From Elysia marginata (lineage: Eukaryota > Mollusca > Gastropoda > Plakobranchidae), in the NCBI GenBank assembly GCA_019649035.1, contig BMAT01002950.1, positions 508,114-572,113 of the forward strand: a DNA stretch of 64,000 nucleotides, given 5' to 3'. Position 1 is the first letter of the stretch. Each line of letters starts with the position of its first letter. The notes below the pieces were generated by a model, which made no database searches, had not been told where the DNA came from, and saw only the letters and a list, made by a program, of their open reading frames with translations. Both the position numbers and the translations under genes were made by a program. Shown one piece after another: positions 37,270 to 52,200 of the stretch.

Positions 37270-40200
37270 CTGGGACAAAATAAGAACGTGGTCAAAACTC
37301 ACTCAACTTGAGCCTTCAGTCGTGTCAATAAAAAGTGATTTAAGTTGACTACTTCCTTTGTTGCTAAATGAAAACGTTTATAATTTTATAACATAGAACT
37401 ATTTTAATTGTTTTTTCCATCTAATTGAGTAAAAAAATAATTACTGGGCTTTTCAAAAGAAAAAGCTTATTCTAAAAATGGTGACTAATTAAAAAAAAAC
37501 ATTCTTGCCTCTACAGTCCAGTTTACAAAATACAAACCTGGGTAGTAAGAATATTTTCTTAATTCAAAACTCAATCTAGATTATTGGTTTTCTTTTTCTT
37601 TTATAATGCACAGTGAAAACATGATTTTTAGAAGACTCAAAGTTCCTACAGGGCTTGAATTATCTGATCTAGACTGCAGCTTCAAAATTCTATAAAGGTT
37701 GGAAAAAAATTAGTTTAAAAGTTTTACACTTTTTTCTTAAATATAAAATGGATCTCTCAAAGATAGGGAAAATTAAAAAAAAAAACTTTTTGAAAAAGAG
37801 CATTGTTTTAAATATACACAAACAAATTATTGAGTAATCAATGGAAATTGATATAATTTGTGAGTGCCCTGAGCTTTTCTCTTTCTATTTATCTGTCACA
37901 ATTTGTGTCTTATTTTCTCTGTTTCTGTCTGTCTGTGTGTCCCTATCTGTCTTAGCTCTTGCTAATCTGTTTTTTGAATATTCATCTCCACAAAAGAAGT
38001 CAAAAAAATTTTTTTTTAAAATACTTACCCCTCCTGCCTTCCTCTTAGTATCTGCCTCCAATTCTCTTTTCTCCTTTTCCCTGAAGTTCCATCTTTCCAC
38101 AACAAAAGCTCTTCTCTTCACTTCTCTCTCTATGTAATTTGCTACACTGGTCGTCTGGGGAATCAACATGGTTTTTAAAAAAATTTTACTTTTTCTTAGA
38201 GAAGATAACAAAAACATGAATTTTTTTGGTTTTTAGGATCTTGTCTTATCGTTTATCAAATTAAGTTTTAATTAAAAAAATTCATACTGAATTATTTGTG
38301 GTCTGAAGTGAAAAAATGCAGCATAGTTCAAATGTAAATTCCTTTTTTTTTTTCAAATTTAATATAGAATTTCTACAGTTTATATAAGGACAGAATACAT
38401 GTCTTGCGTACAGGGCGAGTGAGTCACAAGTCAGAAATCTATTTTTTCAGAAAACACCATTTAATATTGTTTTTTTTCTTTTTCTTCTCTGTATTTTAAA
38501 CTAACAGAGGTTTTTATACATTACCACAGAGCATTGTTAATTTTATGAAATTTTTTACTGTTAGAAGCTTATAAAAATGACTTTTTCAAAACAGCATCAC
38601 CTCTGAAAGTTGAAATTGTGATCATGACTAATTCGCCTTTGATGCGAGACATATGAAATAGTAACATTAAACAAAAATAACCCTACAGCATCACAGGGGA
38701 AATAATAAGTATTTTCTAGTCCTCACTTCATTGGGAGTGGCCTGTCTGAGACTCCATGGAATCTCGAGAATGTGTAAAGTCCCTGCAATGTCACCCACAG
38801 CAATGAGCTGTTGCTTTTCTGTGGATTTCATAAAAAACAATTTTATACAAAAGAGATCGGAACAACATTAAAAATCCTGACACTTTATTGAATTACTTAT
38901 CAGATTATTGTTTTGATACAAGACCATTTTGAAGATGGTTTGACTAAAACATCAAAAGTGTTATTCTGACTACTATTTCAAAGGTCTTGTGTTCGATTCT
39001 GCATCAAAATTTTTATTTGCTCTCCTGTACCCATCCATCTCAAATGAGATGGCCAGGACTCTAAGACTCAGCTAAAGTAAAGCTAGAAGAAAGTAATGGT
39101 AATGGTCTCAATATGCCATATACCAAGAGCAATGAGGACCATACTCCTTGTTCCTCAAGGCTTGTATTGAATATAAGAATAACTTTACTTTTCTGTCAGA
39201 AATTTCAATCTAAAATATTTTTCAACGTATTTAAAATAATACAAAATACATGTATGTTGTATTATCATAATAATTTGTTGAGATTTCTAAAAATACATAA
39301 TAATAATACAAGTAATAATAATAGTAATAATTCACTTGTAAAGTGCCTAAAATCCACTAAAACAGTGCTTGGTGGGACTAATACATACATCTTAGCAGGA
39401 TAAAATTACCTTAAATACAGTTAAAATCGTTGTTAAAGAGTGTAACATTAAACAAAAAAAAAGAGTTTTATAATACAAATACATAAAACCTACACTTTCA
39501 TCTAAAATAGCCACTGATCTTGTCTTGACAAATCTTCCAGTTAAATTGAAATGCATCAAAATTAATGCTGATATGTTTTAAAGTTACAGGAAAATATTCT
39601 TAAAAAACTCAGTTTTCAAATTTTGCTTAAAGAATTCAATTGTGTCACTTCTCTTAGTTTTTTCCTATAAAACATTCCAGATCTTAGAAGGTATGACAGA
39701 AAATGCTTTCATTATTTTTAAGTAAGAGTTCTTGTAAATAGATGGTTTAAACATTTAAAAAAAATACAGGGATTTTTAAAATCAGAAGCAGGAAGCCACG
39801 GTAGCTCTTTTAGTATTTTCAGTGAATTATTACATTTTTATCTACAAGTTATTTGCCGGCTGCTTTGTTTTGAGCCTTTTGAGGTTAATCTATTCACTCA
39901 AAAAGGGAATAACAATAATCCAGTCTGCTAGTTATGAAAGAATGTACATATTTCACTTTTTTAAAATGATTTTCACATACATTCATTATTTTCCCTGGGA
40001 AAGACACAACTGAAGGGATTAGCATCAATTTGACATTTTATTTCCTTTCATCTTCACTACTATAATCCTGTCAGAAGCACCAGAAACCAGTTCTGTAGCC
40101 ATCTTCAATCATTGGGTTTCATGTACTTTTAAAGATCTTTCTTAATGCAATAATTTTTTTTGTGAAGCACTGTGCACTCACGAGTGACTTGAAATGGGTA

Positions 40201-43200
40201 AATCTGCATGATGGCTGTAGGAGAGACACTTTGAGAAAGGGCCGGCTCATGGGTTTTGTCCAGTAAATCCCATACATCCACACTACCATCAACCTTGGCT
40301 ACAAAGAACACACCAGGGCGGGTTGGTGACCAAGCTGCACAGGACAATTTCACATGGCATGCACTTGACTCAAGGATGGGACCACTCTGAGAACAAAAAT
40401 CAGGAATGAGTATACCAATAAGGTAAGAAAACATTTATTATTTTACAAAAAAAATAAGTTTTGGTCAACCATTTTGAATTATATGCTTCAATGTGTAAAA
40501 ATAGTATCTGTGGGATCTTCAGTTCTAAATAAATTTTCACCTCAATACAAGAATTTAAAAAGGTACTCATGTAATACATATTTTTTTATTAATAGGGCTC
40601 ACAAAAAGTCCAGACTAATTACTACCTAGCATAACTATGTTTACAACCAAACTCTCTCCTAAAGAGATAACAATTAGAACTAAACTGATCTAAAATTATT
40701 GAACTATTAACTCCTCTATTTTAAGCTTTCTACTATGAAGGTTTGAGCAAATTTTTTTTTTATTTTAAGAAAATTGTACAAACTGGTCAAACTCACTGAA
40801 ACTCCCTCTTTCCAAAGAGCCAAAGTCCAGCCACCCACACTGAGCAGAATATCTTTGAAAAAAGGTGAACGCTGCATAGATACTACTGGCCCATCATGAG
40901 TCACATGATAGTAGGCTGGCTTGGGAGCTAAAAAGAGTGACAGAAAAAAAAAGTGAAAGACCAAATCACATAAACTTGAAAATAAATTTGTCTCATGTCT
41001 CATGAGTCAAATGTTGAAAACTTTAGATTGCGAAAATCCAGTTTGAAAGAAAATTTAATCTTTTATTTCTATGTATTTAAAATCAAAAGAAGCAGTAATA
41101 TCTTCTTACAAAGTGTTGATAATTACATAAACTTGTCAAAGTTTGGAAGTTGAGAAAGTTGTATTGTTCAAAATATGTTTCATTTGCACTAGTCCTAAGA
41201 CATTTTAATCATTACATAAATATTGTCTGAAGGTTTATTGGAGCAAGCTCTTTGAGCAACATTTAAAAAAAAAATCTAATTCTATAATATCTTTACTGCT
41301 TCATTTGCATTCAGAATACAAAGTTGACATAAAATGGAAGACTTTCAAATTGATTTATTCCTTGAAACCCGGCAGATTAATTTTTTTAGAAATATCATTA
41401 ATTTTTTATACCTTACAACTTCATTTCTACATCACTGTGGCTATTTGCAATGACAAGTTAAATTGATGCACAGAAGTATTATAAGAAACCATTATAAAAC
41501 CCTTCAATACCACAGAAAGTAAAAAAAATATGCAGAGACATAATGACATACTTTGAATTTTGCCTGTGTCTTGGTCCTTTTGAGGCATCCAGTCAGCATA
41601 AACTATCTCACCATCCTGAAACGACAATTTTAGAATGTTCTAAAAAAATTTTTAGACCAACATGCTATGCCATTTAGGCTTATAATATTTTTCCGTTGCA
41701 AATATTCAATTCAAGAACAAAAGACGATCAATATCTGCCAAATTTTTCATCAGTTTGTCAAAAAGTTAAGTCCATCAACAACAAACTTTTGAAAGAAAGA
41801 AAAGATGAAAGACTAGAATACTTGCCCTTTCAAGGTAAAAAAAAATCATTTAGTCTTGTGAGCCTTTACAATTAAATTATAGCATAATTACCACCATGTC
41901 TTTAGGGATGTTTAACCATATCTCTACACACGCAAAAAAGCAACGTATTAAAGTAACAAATAATTTAATAATTATGATGGAACTGTACAAACGACTCAAA
42001 ATCCAAAATATAGGATAGAAAAAAACAAATCTTTATGAGGTCCAATCCAATCCCATAAGATAACACAAAATCATGTTTTCTTCTTTATATGAAAGAAATA
42101 AAAAGGTAAAAATCATCCAATGCAATCTCAAGATTTATCATGAATTTCCCCCAAAATTTATACATTTACAAACAAGTGTAAGCTAAACTTAAAGCATTGT
42201 AGTCTGGCTATCTTTTAGGTGCTTCAACTAAGTAAAGTAAAAAAGCACTGTTTGTACACAGCCTAATCCACTGAAATGCTTTAAACGCTTTATATGGGAT
42301 CCCTGACATACCATTGCCAATCAAATTGCCCTCTGAACTCACAGAATAGCAGCGACTAACTTCAGCAAGTCATACTGCATATTGTTATGCCGCATTCTAG
42401 GTTGGTGCATTTAACTTACAGCATAGTTTATATGCAGTGCATTTTAAAAAGCCAGTAAATGATCAAATGTAAGAGAAAGTACTACCAAATCAAAGTAGAA
42501 CCACTTTCAATGCATATTTTATCTCTAACGCACTGTGAATGCTTGTGCATCACTTTAATGTACTGAAAAGATCTTTCATTGCCTTGACCAGGTACTCTTT
42601 TAATGACTGATAGTTGTGAGGGATATTTGTGTAAACAGCCTCTTCCAAGGACTAACCACTAACCTGCCAAGACAGGGCTATAGCCTGGACCTCTCATTTA
42701 AGAGCTGAGTATCTACTACCAGACCTTTTTCCCACCTTGCCTTTTGTTTATGTGAAATCATCCAGTTGGTTAAGAAGATTAAAAAGACATCATAAATTGA
42801 GAGTTGAAGATACAACAGCTTATGACAAAGAAGTCCTAAGAGAACATATTAGTTAATTTATGATTGCTATTCCATCCGCTCCATTGAGTCGCGAGGAGGC
42901 ACATTCCCTGTCACAGTCCCTGATGGACTGACCTAACGTCACCATTTGCCGAAAAGTTTGCATCCTGTCCTGTGCTATGGTGACTATGTTAGTATAAATG
43001 ACCTATTCCTACTCTAATTGAGAATATGGTTAGTGAATATAAAAACAGGTGGATAGGACAATATCGCAAGAGTTCGATGACCAAGCAGACTTATTAGTTT
43101 TTGAAGAAACTGATTCAGAAGAGCAGACAACATTATGAAGGAAATGAGAAAGTTGCTTCAGTTGAATACTACCAGACCTTGACACCATACTATACTCTAA

Positions 43201-46200
43201 CACTGACATTAAAAAATTTTAAGCACTGCTTACAGAGAGGTACTCACTTTACAAGTGTGTGAAAGAGAGGATTAATTGTTAAATGTAGGCAAATTTAACA
43301 TAATTTGTTGTGGGTAATCAAACAAGCACCCTTCAGATAACTAATTGAATACATTAATCACTGTGCCCCACTTCCCCAATTCTGTTTACCTCTGTTCCAA
43401 CATAAACATATGTTTTGACTCCTTGTAATGTCCTCTCCTTTCCTGAGCTTGGCTTGTGGAATCCTCCTTGCATAGTCTGAGTAACATCATTCTCTCGATT
43501 TTCTGTCCCAGATGATACTGAGGGATTAAAAAAAATTAAACCTTTCATATATCACCTGGTGTGCTTCAAAAACGTAAAAGAAGCCAACAAAATACCATCT
43601 TCATCATTTGTCAAGTCATTAAACAAGACTCTCAAAATGTAAGGGCTAAAACCTAAAACTCTTCTTAACCTTTTTGTCGTTTCACCATTTGCCTATTTTT
43701 TTGAGAATTTATTAAACAGGAAAGCTTTTGCAAATTCTTAACTTACAGGCTGACCGGTCTCCCTGACGTTCTTGAATAGAGAATTTTGTCGGAGCATGAT
43801 CTCCACCTGGTTCAGACTTGGACAACGTAACCTGGAAGAACATGAGAAGTCAATATCAAACGGAATCGGTCACTCCTTAGGCAGATACCGATTCTTGTCT
43901 TTTAAATTAAAACTAAAAAGACAGGGAGAATCTTATACCAAACCTAAAGTAGTCAGCTAACCAAGTATAATTATTGCAACACTCCTGATAGTATGGGTCC
44001 TCCAAAATTTGAATTTGAAATGACACTTTTAAAATTACATTTTACAACAAGTAAAATTTTTAATGCACTTTCAAAGAGTTATAACAATTCCAAGTTAAAG
44101 TTTAAAGTTTTAAAGCTAAAAAAAAATCTACCCAAATATCTACCCATATGTTTGACTTGTTTGACATATTTGACTGTATGAAAGATAAAGGGAATCCACA
44201 ATAAGAGCTCACTTTTAGTTACAAATGCAAAACAAAAAAAGTTCTCAAAAAGGATTTTTTAAATAAAATGGTAAATTAACAAAACTAAGCATCATAAGTC
44301 TACAATCCTCTTTAAAATTTCTGTGAGGCCTGTCTTGCAACCAATCTAAATGAATGTAAAACAGTTTAACCAACATTTTAAAGGAGTTATTTTCTCTACT
44401 TCTCAATAAAAAACAACAACTTTTAATTTTTTTTTTTAAATATGTTGGTTCTAAGTAAAATTTGGTATTTGGAGACTGATAAAACACATTGTCCCAAACA
44501 CAAACACCAGGGAATGTGAGCAGCGTTGGATTCATTTTGACTACCTCAAAAGATTTAAACATCTGTCCTTGTCTCCCAATTAGCGATAAAAGAAAACAAC
44601 AGCAGAAATACTGTAATTGATTTTTTAAATATTTAATTGAAAATAAGGCATTGGATACATACTTTGAAAAGGAAAGGCACAAAGCATGTTTTTAAAAACT
44701 GATGGGGATGTAACAATTTCCACTAACAAAAATGAAAGTTAAAATTTAAAAGCAACAATGCCAATCTTACTCGCAATATAGGTTTCCAAATGAGATCTAG
44801 GTGTTTGAACGTGTCTGGTACGCCGGAGGGTTGCTGTGCTTTTTTCTTATCATCATACATCGCAGTTGTGTGCATCTTAGATGCCTTGGTGTCCCACAGC
44901 ATCACACAGCTGGATGAAGAAGAAGATTTCAATGTACAGACAAACCTCAACTCCTCAAACCCTAATGTTTTGGAGGGGTTTGTTTGTTTTTCAGAAAGTT
45001 TAGTTAAGATAGTTGAAAAGCAATGGCCATTTTTAGTATATACTATGATTAATGAATTACTTTCTCTGATAAACCTCTTGCTCATTTACCTATAAATTAT
45101 AAAGTAAACACAAAGCAAATGCCACAATTTTTCAATTGTAAACATATAAAAACACGGCATTTAATATACTCAGAAAAAGAAAGCTAAAACCTTCATCTGC
45201 TTATGGTTTCATTCTAAAATTAACTTGAACATGAATGTAAATGTTTTTGAGACATAAAATGATTTATTCCAAATTTACTTTATTAAGCACATTTTTTTGC
45301 TAATTTCCGAACAAAAGACAACATACTGGTCTGTTGCACAACTGAGAAGCTGTGTACATTGCAAAGAGGCATTTTCTTGAGGGACACCCATTTTGTTTAT
45401 CTGTATGACAAAAGAAAGATACTGCATTAAATACAGTGTAGTTTGCACCCATTAAGTTGTTTGGAAATATTAAGAGCAGTTTTGCTTTGTAACAATTATG
45501 AATGATGTTACGAGTTATGTTATAACTATTAAACTCAGTGTTAACCTGAGTGTACTGCAATTAATCAAGAGGCCGATTCGACCCACAACACAAGTCTTTA
45601 AAAAGAAGTAACTACAAATACGGCAGTTCCCAGTCACACATTAATATATTTACATAATGGCCACAGAGGCTGGCAATCAATTAGTAAATAGTAANNNNNN
45701 NNNNNNNNNNNNNNNNNNNNNNNNNNNNNNNNNNNNNNNNNNNNNNNNNNNNNNNNNNNNNNNNNNNNNNNNNNNNNNNNNNNNNNNNNNNNNNNNNNNN
45801 NNNNNNNNNNNNNNNNNNNNNNNNNNNNNNNNNNNNNNNNNNNNNNNNNNNNNNNNNNNNNNNNNNNNNNNNNNNNNNNNNNNNNNNNNNNNNNNNNNNN
45901 NNNNNNNNNNNNNNNNNNNNNNNNNNNNNNNNNNNNNNNNNNNNNNNNNNNNNNNNNNNNNNNNNNNNNNNNNNNNNNNNNNNNNNNNNNNNNNNNNNNN
46001 NNNNNNNNNNNNNNNNNNNNNNNNNNNNNNNNNNNNNNNNNNNNNNNNNNNNNNNNNNNNNNNNNNNNNNNNNNNNNNNNNNNNNNNNNNNNNNNNNNNN
46101 NNNNNNNNNNNNNNNNNNNNNNNNNNNNNNNNNNNNNNNNNACAATGGGTGTCTTAAGGGCGTTGGGATCTTCAAATCCAGGCTAAAAAGGAGTAGCAAG

Positions 46201-49200
46201 ATTAAAACTTATAAGTTGACTTGATGTTTTTATGATTATAATTTATTAAAATAATTTCACATGGGTCACCACACCACATGATCAAAGGCTATAAAACTAT
46301 TTTCTAGCAGAAAAATATAATAGTACACTTGTTTGTATTGGGAATGAGAATAGAGCACAAGATTATCGTTCTTGCCTGCAAACAATTGACTTCAAAGAGA
46401 GAGTTTGCCAACAGGAGTGATAATTTGCACTCTAATTGCATTCCCAATTACAAAGTATTGCTAGCTTTGGAACAATATTTCAAATTTATGTTTTGAATTT
46501 ATCAGTTCCACTGAACAAGAGTGATTGAATTTCATTTTTGCACTTGTGAAAATACCCTAAAAAAGTCAGCACGTCTGGCAAATTTCAAGAAGCTCTGTAA
46601 GAGCAAACACTAGTGGAATTCTAATTTATATCATTCAGAAGTTTCACAGAATTGGCAAAGATCTAACTCCGTAAAACACACCAGCACTGTTCTTTTCTTG
46701 TTCCTGTTGCTTCCTCGCTGCTGTTTGAGCCTGTCAGCATGTGCCGCAATATCCCACATGACTATCTGCCCATTAAGACAGCCACCTACAATATGATTTG
46801 GATCTGTTGGGTTGAATGCAAAGCTAAAGATGTCGTCAGGAGCTTCCAAAATCAACTGTGAAAATCAGAGCCAGGAGAAAAAAGAAGATGATGCTTTTAG
46901 TGAAAAGGTTTTGATTGCTATTTCTGTTTTCTTGAGATAAAAAATATTCATAACATTTCTTGAAGATTGTGAGTACCTCTCTATACTACCAATGGCAAGA
47001 AACACTGGTCAGTAAATTCACTTTATGGAAAAAATATCTGATGTATTTTAGCTGTTTTAAAGCACTATTTCAGATCCTAGTTGGTCTAACTTAAAAAAAA
47101 TTTTTTATGTATTTGTTCAAATCTAATCACATGACAAAATTAAGGTTAAATATGTTTAATTGGACAAACTTTAAAAAATTTGAACCTAGTTCAAACCAGG
47201 GCTCAGTACACATTCACAAAAATAACATTTGTTTTGCTGGAGGGGGAGCCATAGCTATAGCTTTACAGTGAGAATAAAATTAGAATTAGAATGTGCAGTG
47301 TTAATAGACCAGAGAATTCTTACTTGCGGGTGTATAGGATCTGCAAAACTCCAAATAAGAATCAGTGAAGGTGTCATGATTACTTTAGCAGCATGGTCAA
47401 TTCGCTGGTCAAAGGAAAGTTTCTCTGCCACAGATGTTGCTACTACACCTTTGATAGTTCGATGCCACTGAATACATGTGATCATTTTGTCCTTGCTGAA
47501 CTGTAGGTCTGTGAATGACTGATATTCCTGAGAAACAAAAAGTGACGTCCATTATTTTTATACTTTTTTTTTTACTTTCTTTAAAACATGAGGAATGAAG
47601 GCTGTATTGTGGAAGCAATCAAGTTAAGAAATAGACTTAAAAAACTAGCCATTGGAATAATATTGAGGACAAATTCAATACACGTAAAACAATGTAATTA
47701 GTTCTTTAAAATTTACATTCTCTAGGTCAGCAAAATAAGAAAAGCTAAACTTACAGACTAGACCTCATGATTTACATGGTTTTTATTATACATAAGGTTT
47801 ATAGTAAAGCCCATGTATGAACCTCAGAGTAACGTTAAAAACACTGGACAAATTAAATTTTACAGTAATGCATAAACAGTTTTTACCTCAAATCAGGCTG
47901 TGAAAGAAAGAAGAGACAAAATCTATCAACAAATTTAAAAGAACTTTATCAACTTACTTTTCCTTTAAAACAGATCGTCTCTAATCACTGAGAATGTGTA
48001 AAGCAGTAAAAATCTAAATTAGTAATGAAAAATGCACAGATAAATTTGAATAACAAATGTGTAACACTCCCACATAATGAGCCTACTTACTGTGTTGTCA
48101 ATTTAAGAAATGGGCATTTATAAGCGCTTTGTCAAATTTTTACTCAAAATCGTTTTTGCATAACTTGAAAGTTTGTAATGTTTTTCCATCATATCCTCTT
48201 ATGAGAAAAATCAAAATGAAATTTTGATTAGTTTTAGGGGTCATCAAAGCATGGTAATGCCGTTTTGGCTTCTTCAATACAAAAGCTTTAAGTCTTATTT
48301 TGTCAACTTTTTGAAAATTAGGCCTCTAGGATTCCTTGACTTTCAAGCACAGTAACTCATAACCTCAAAAGGATATTCAAACAGTTTTGTTACTATCTTA
48401 AAGAGTTTTTATAGGCCTTTTCAGAGATGTCTATGACTCAACATCCCAAATTTCCGCATGTAGGCTCATTTTGTTGGGACCTCTACACAAATAATTATAC
48501 TTTTTATTCTTTGTGACAATTTTTAGAAAAATGAGCTTACTTTAAGATGATTGTCAGCTTTGCTTCCAAATGCGTCATCCCCATCTCCTAGATGGACCCA
48601 GTCTACATAAAACACATTCATTATCTCATTTTGTTGCAGAGCTTGGTGAAAACTGAAAATTGTAAACAGATATGTTAGCAGAGGTTTAGCATTTTAAAAA
48701 TTTATTCTTTATACTTTATCTTGCTATAAAATTTTCATGTTTACAAATATATATATATAATATCCGATGGGTTGCACCTGACCCAATAAAGTAATAAACT
48801 GTGTTGTGTTTTGAAGTTGCCTTTGTTTTCTCATCCCTATTAATGCTATTTGTTATTGTATAAGCAAATGAAAAATTATTTCGTAGGGTGAATATTCCAG
48901 TTCTATGCAAGTAAACTATTGGCTTTGCGCCTTCATCAGACTAAAAAAATTTATAAGATGTTTACATGAGTAGGCACGTGACTAACAATAAAAGAAAAGC
49001 AATAGTATTATATTAAACAATACAAAACATATAATAATAATAATAACAGTAAAGAAAAAATATAAAGATAAACAAGCGAGTGTAGGAAGAAATTAAAAGT
49101 ACTTAGAAATCTAAATATAGGGGCCTTTAGAATCACGAAAATTGTAGATGAATTACATATTGAAAGAAATAATGATCCCAACGGTACAATTAAAAAAAAA

Positions 49201-52200
49201 CAGAATTAGTTACATTGAAAATTGAAATTTAGTGCATTTCTATTTTCAGTGTAACTATTTCTCGAATTAAAGTTATAAAGAATTTAATAATACTACATTA
49301 GTCTCTCTTGAAAAAACATCCTGGATAAAATTGTGCCATGAAATATAATAATCTGCATTGGAAACTATTGGCTCATTGAACAGAATAATATTGCCCATAA
49401 TTTTGATTTTTCTAACAGATTAGTGAGCAATTGTAATTTAAGTACAATTATTTTTTTTCTTTTGTTTTCAATAAATATAAACAAATTTTGAAGACATCGA
49501 GTACATCAGAGAAGCAAAATTTCAAAGCAGATACAAAAGCATTTCGATTTTGGTTTCAACATTATTTTAATGTCTGAAGTACCCATTGCCATCCATAACC
49601 AAGAATAAGAAAAGGCTAATGTTAAAGCAATATAAAAACCATTATGTAGGTTTTGTTGGTCTATCCAATATTTAATCTTCACAGCTATGCTGTAATAGAT
49701 TAAAATTAAAAAAAAAAAACTACACTCACTCAAATGCCACCTCATTGACAAAATCACTGCACTCTTTGGTTGAAATAAGGGCAGCTTGCTCGTCTTCTGT
49801 GTATTCTCGTGGATATGTCTGAGTGTTTGCATTACGTGGATACTTCCAGTCAGTCTGAGTCCCTTCAGTCACTTGCTCAGAGATAGCCTAGCAAAAAGAG
49901 AGGAAATTTCATCACACTCAACACATAAACCTCCATGACTTTTGAAAAGGCAGATAAATTTCCTCATATACCTGTATAGGCTATAACTTTCCACACCTCA
50001 TGACTTAGAATTAAATCATGGTGGAAAGTTTGAAATTGGATTTAAAAATTGAACTCACTTACTAAAAAGATTTTGTACCAGCTGAATAGTTAGTATTCTA
50101 ATCTAGGCTATCTCACAAACCTCTGAGCATATCACACATTACCTGGTGCTAGTCGGCTTTAAACTTCCGTAAGGAAATCAAAATGCATTAAAACTTTGTT
50201 GGTCCTAAATATCAACTTTCTTTGAAAACTTAAAAGTATGGGATGTTTACAGAATTTGTTGTTGCAACAAGTCAATACATGCAAATACAAGCTTATATGT
50301 TTGTTTTTACATCCTAAACTTTTTGAACACTCATACTTTTCAAAGTGGGTAGTCATTTGTCTATGAATGTATGCTTCAAAAGCCTAGGTAGGGATAAAAA
50401 AAAATTAAAAACAAGAAACTCCCAAAATTATCAGTGTGCTCAGTTTTGCATAGGGATCTAAGCTTTTCAAAAACATTATTTTCTTTATATTAGTAAGTGC
50501 ATATTTAGAAAAAATGTCAAAGAGCACATAAATCTCTTTCAATAGGTATTTAGCAGGGCATAAAAAATGCAGAATATAGATAGTTTATAGTAATTTTCAA
50601 GTTCTCATTCAAATCACAGTCAAATATTATTACACACTGCACATAGAATTGTTGTTTCTATGAGCAAGCACAGACCTGAACTGCCTTGTCAAGCTCAATG
50701 CGCTTGATGTCAAAGTTATTATCATCATAAGAAGTGCAGTCTACAGCTCCATCCTTCACATCGGCAACATTACGGTCAGCAAATGCAGTTGGGGCACCAA
50801 AATCTCGGCGAATCCGTTTCACAGAAACTTTAAGCTGTAGTTAAAAATTAAACGGATCATACTGGTTTTTCAATCTTGAGTACTTTTTTAAACCTCCTTC
50901 AGCAACATCAAATAGTAAAAACACTATGTACTCATGCTAAAGAAAAGAGGTAATAATTCACAATGAAATATCCAGATGAATAAATTTAATATTTTCAGTA
51001 CATGTTGCTTCACAACAACAACAATAACAAAAGAGACTACATAAAAATAAAATATCAAAAAAGGAATATCAACTGAAAAAACATGTCTGCTTCGTATCAA
51101 CTTGTTTTTTTTTTTTTAATATTGATTGGTCGCAAAAAAAAATAAAAAAGAGGATATATAAATCAAAGTGACCACTATGTCGTGAAACAAAATCATTAAA
51201 GTTTTTCTGCCTTTGAGGTAACAAATGTTTGGCAACCAGTCCAAATGAGTAAGATGTCACAATTCTCAAATTACAAGGCATTGATTTTACAACAATGCAC
51301 TTTTCTGGTCTCCCAAAATTAACATAAAAATTATATAAAGGTATCAAAATTTTGTTGAATCAAAAATAATACCAAAAAGAGGAATAAATCTACTTTTAAA
51401 AGACATTTTCTTAATGAAAATTTCCCACATAGGACTCATTTGGAATCATTGCGAGACATATGTTACATGAATAATCTTAGCTCAAGTAGAAAAGAATAAA
51501 TACGGCTCTGTAACATTCATTTGATTTAACTTGCCTTTCGCCTTGTCTCCTTAACAGTACTCTCGTCTATTTCTTTTTCACTACCCAGTGATACCCAATC
51601 CTTGGGCTCAGGAGGAATATACATGTACACTGTATCATCTTCTTCTTCTTCCTCTCCTTCTTCTCCAGCTTCACCTTCCTCTGTCTCAGATACCTTAACA
51701 AGATTATAAGATAAAGAGTCAAGTTATGTCTTATTGCAACCAAGTAAAAAATGCCTTACAATTATCTTTGAATAGTAGGTAACATGACTTACTTAACTGA
51801 AGCCTCTTGATTCTTTGAGGAATATAGAGTCACAACAAGACTCCTACAGCAAACACAGTTTGGGGTGGTCCTCTAAGGTTCTGCCCATGTAGTGTCGGAG
51901 GCTGTCACCTCATTTCAGGATCTATGCTTTTTTGTCAAGTCTGTTTTAATTGGCTAACTTTCCTGCTTCCTTGTGGATTCCAGTCTAAAGCCTGCCTGGT
52001 GATGTTGGAAATAGCCTCTCTGGGAATGTGACCAGCCTAGCATGATTTCCATTTTCTCATCCCTAAGTCAATCGACATTAAGTTTTGTTTTGTCTTGTCC
52101 CATAACTCTTCTGGCCACCTGACATTAGGGACATTTCTTAGAAATGGGTGGATAAATGTCTGGAGGTTTCTAGTGTTAGTTTTTGTCACTCACCAGGTCT

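Noticed and set aside
42630-42740. tRNA-like or SINE-like sequence on the - strand
   Set aside because: Some resemblance to the fragment at 38980, but no A/B box pair or tail; too weak to call.
44245-44682. 145-residue - strand frame inside DNAI3 intron 14
   Set aside because: Not needed to keep the DNAI3 phase, no match to the family, and overlaps a MITE fragment.
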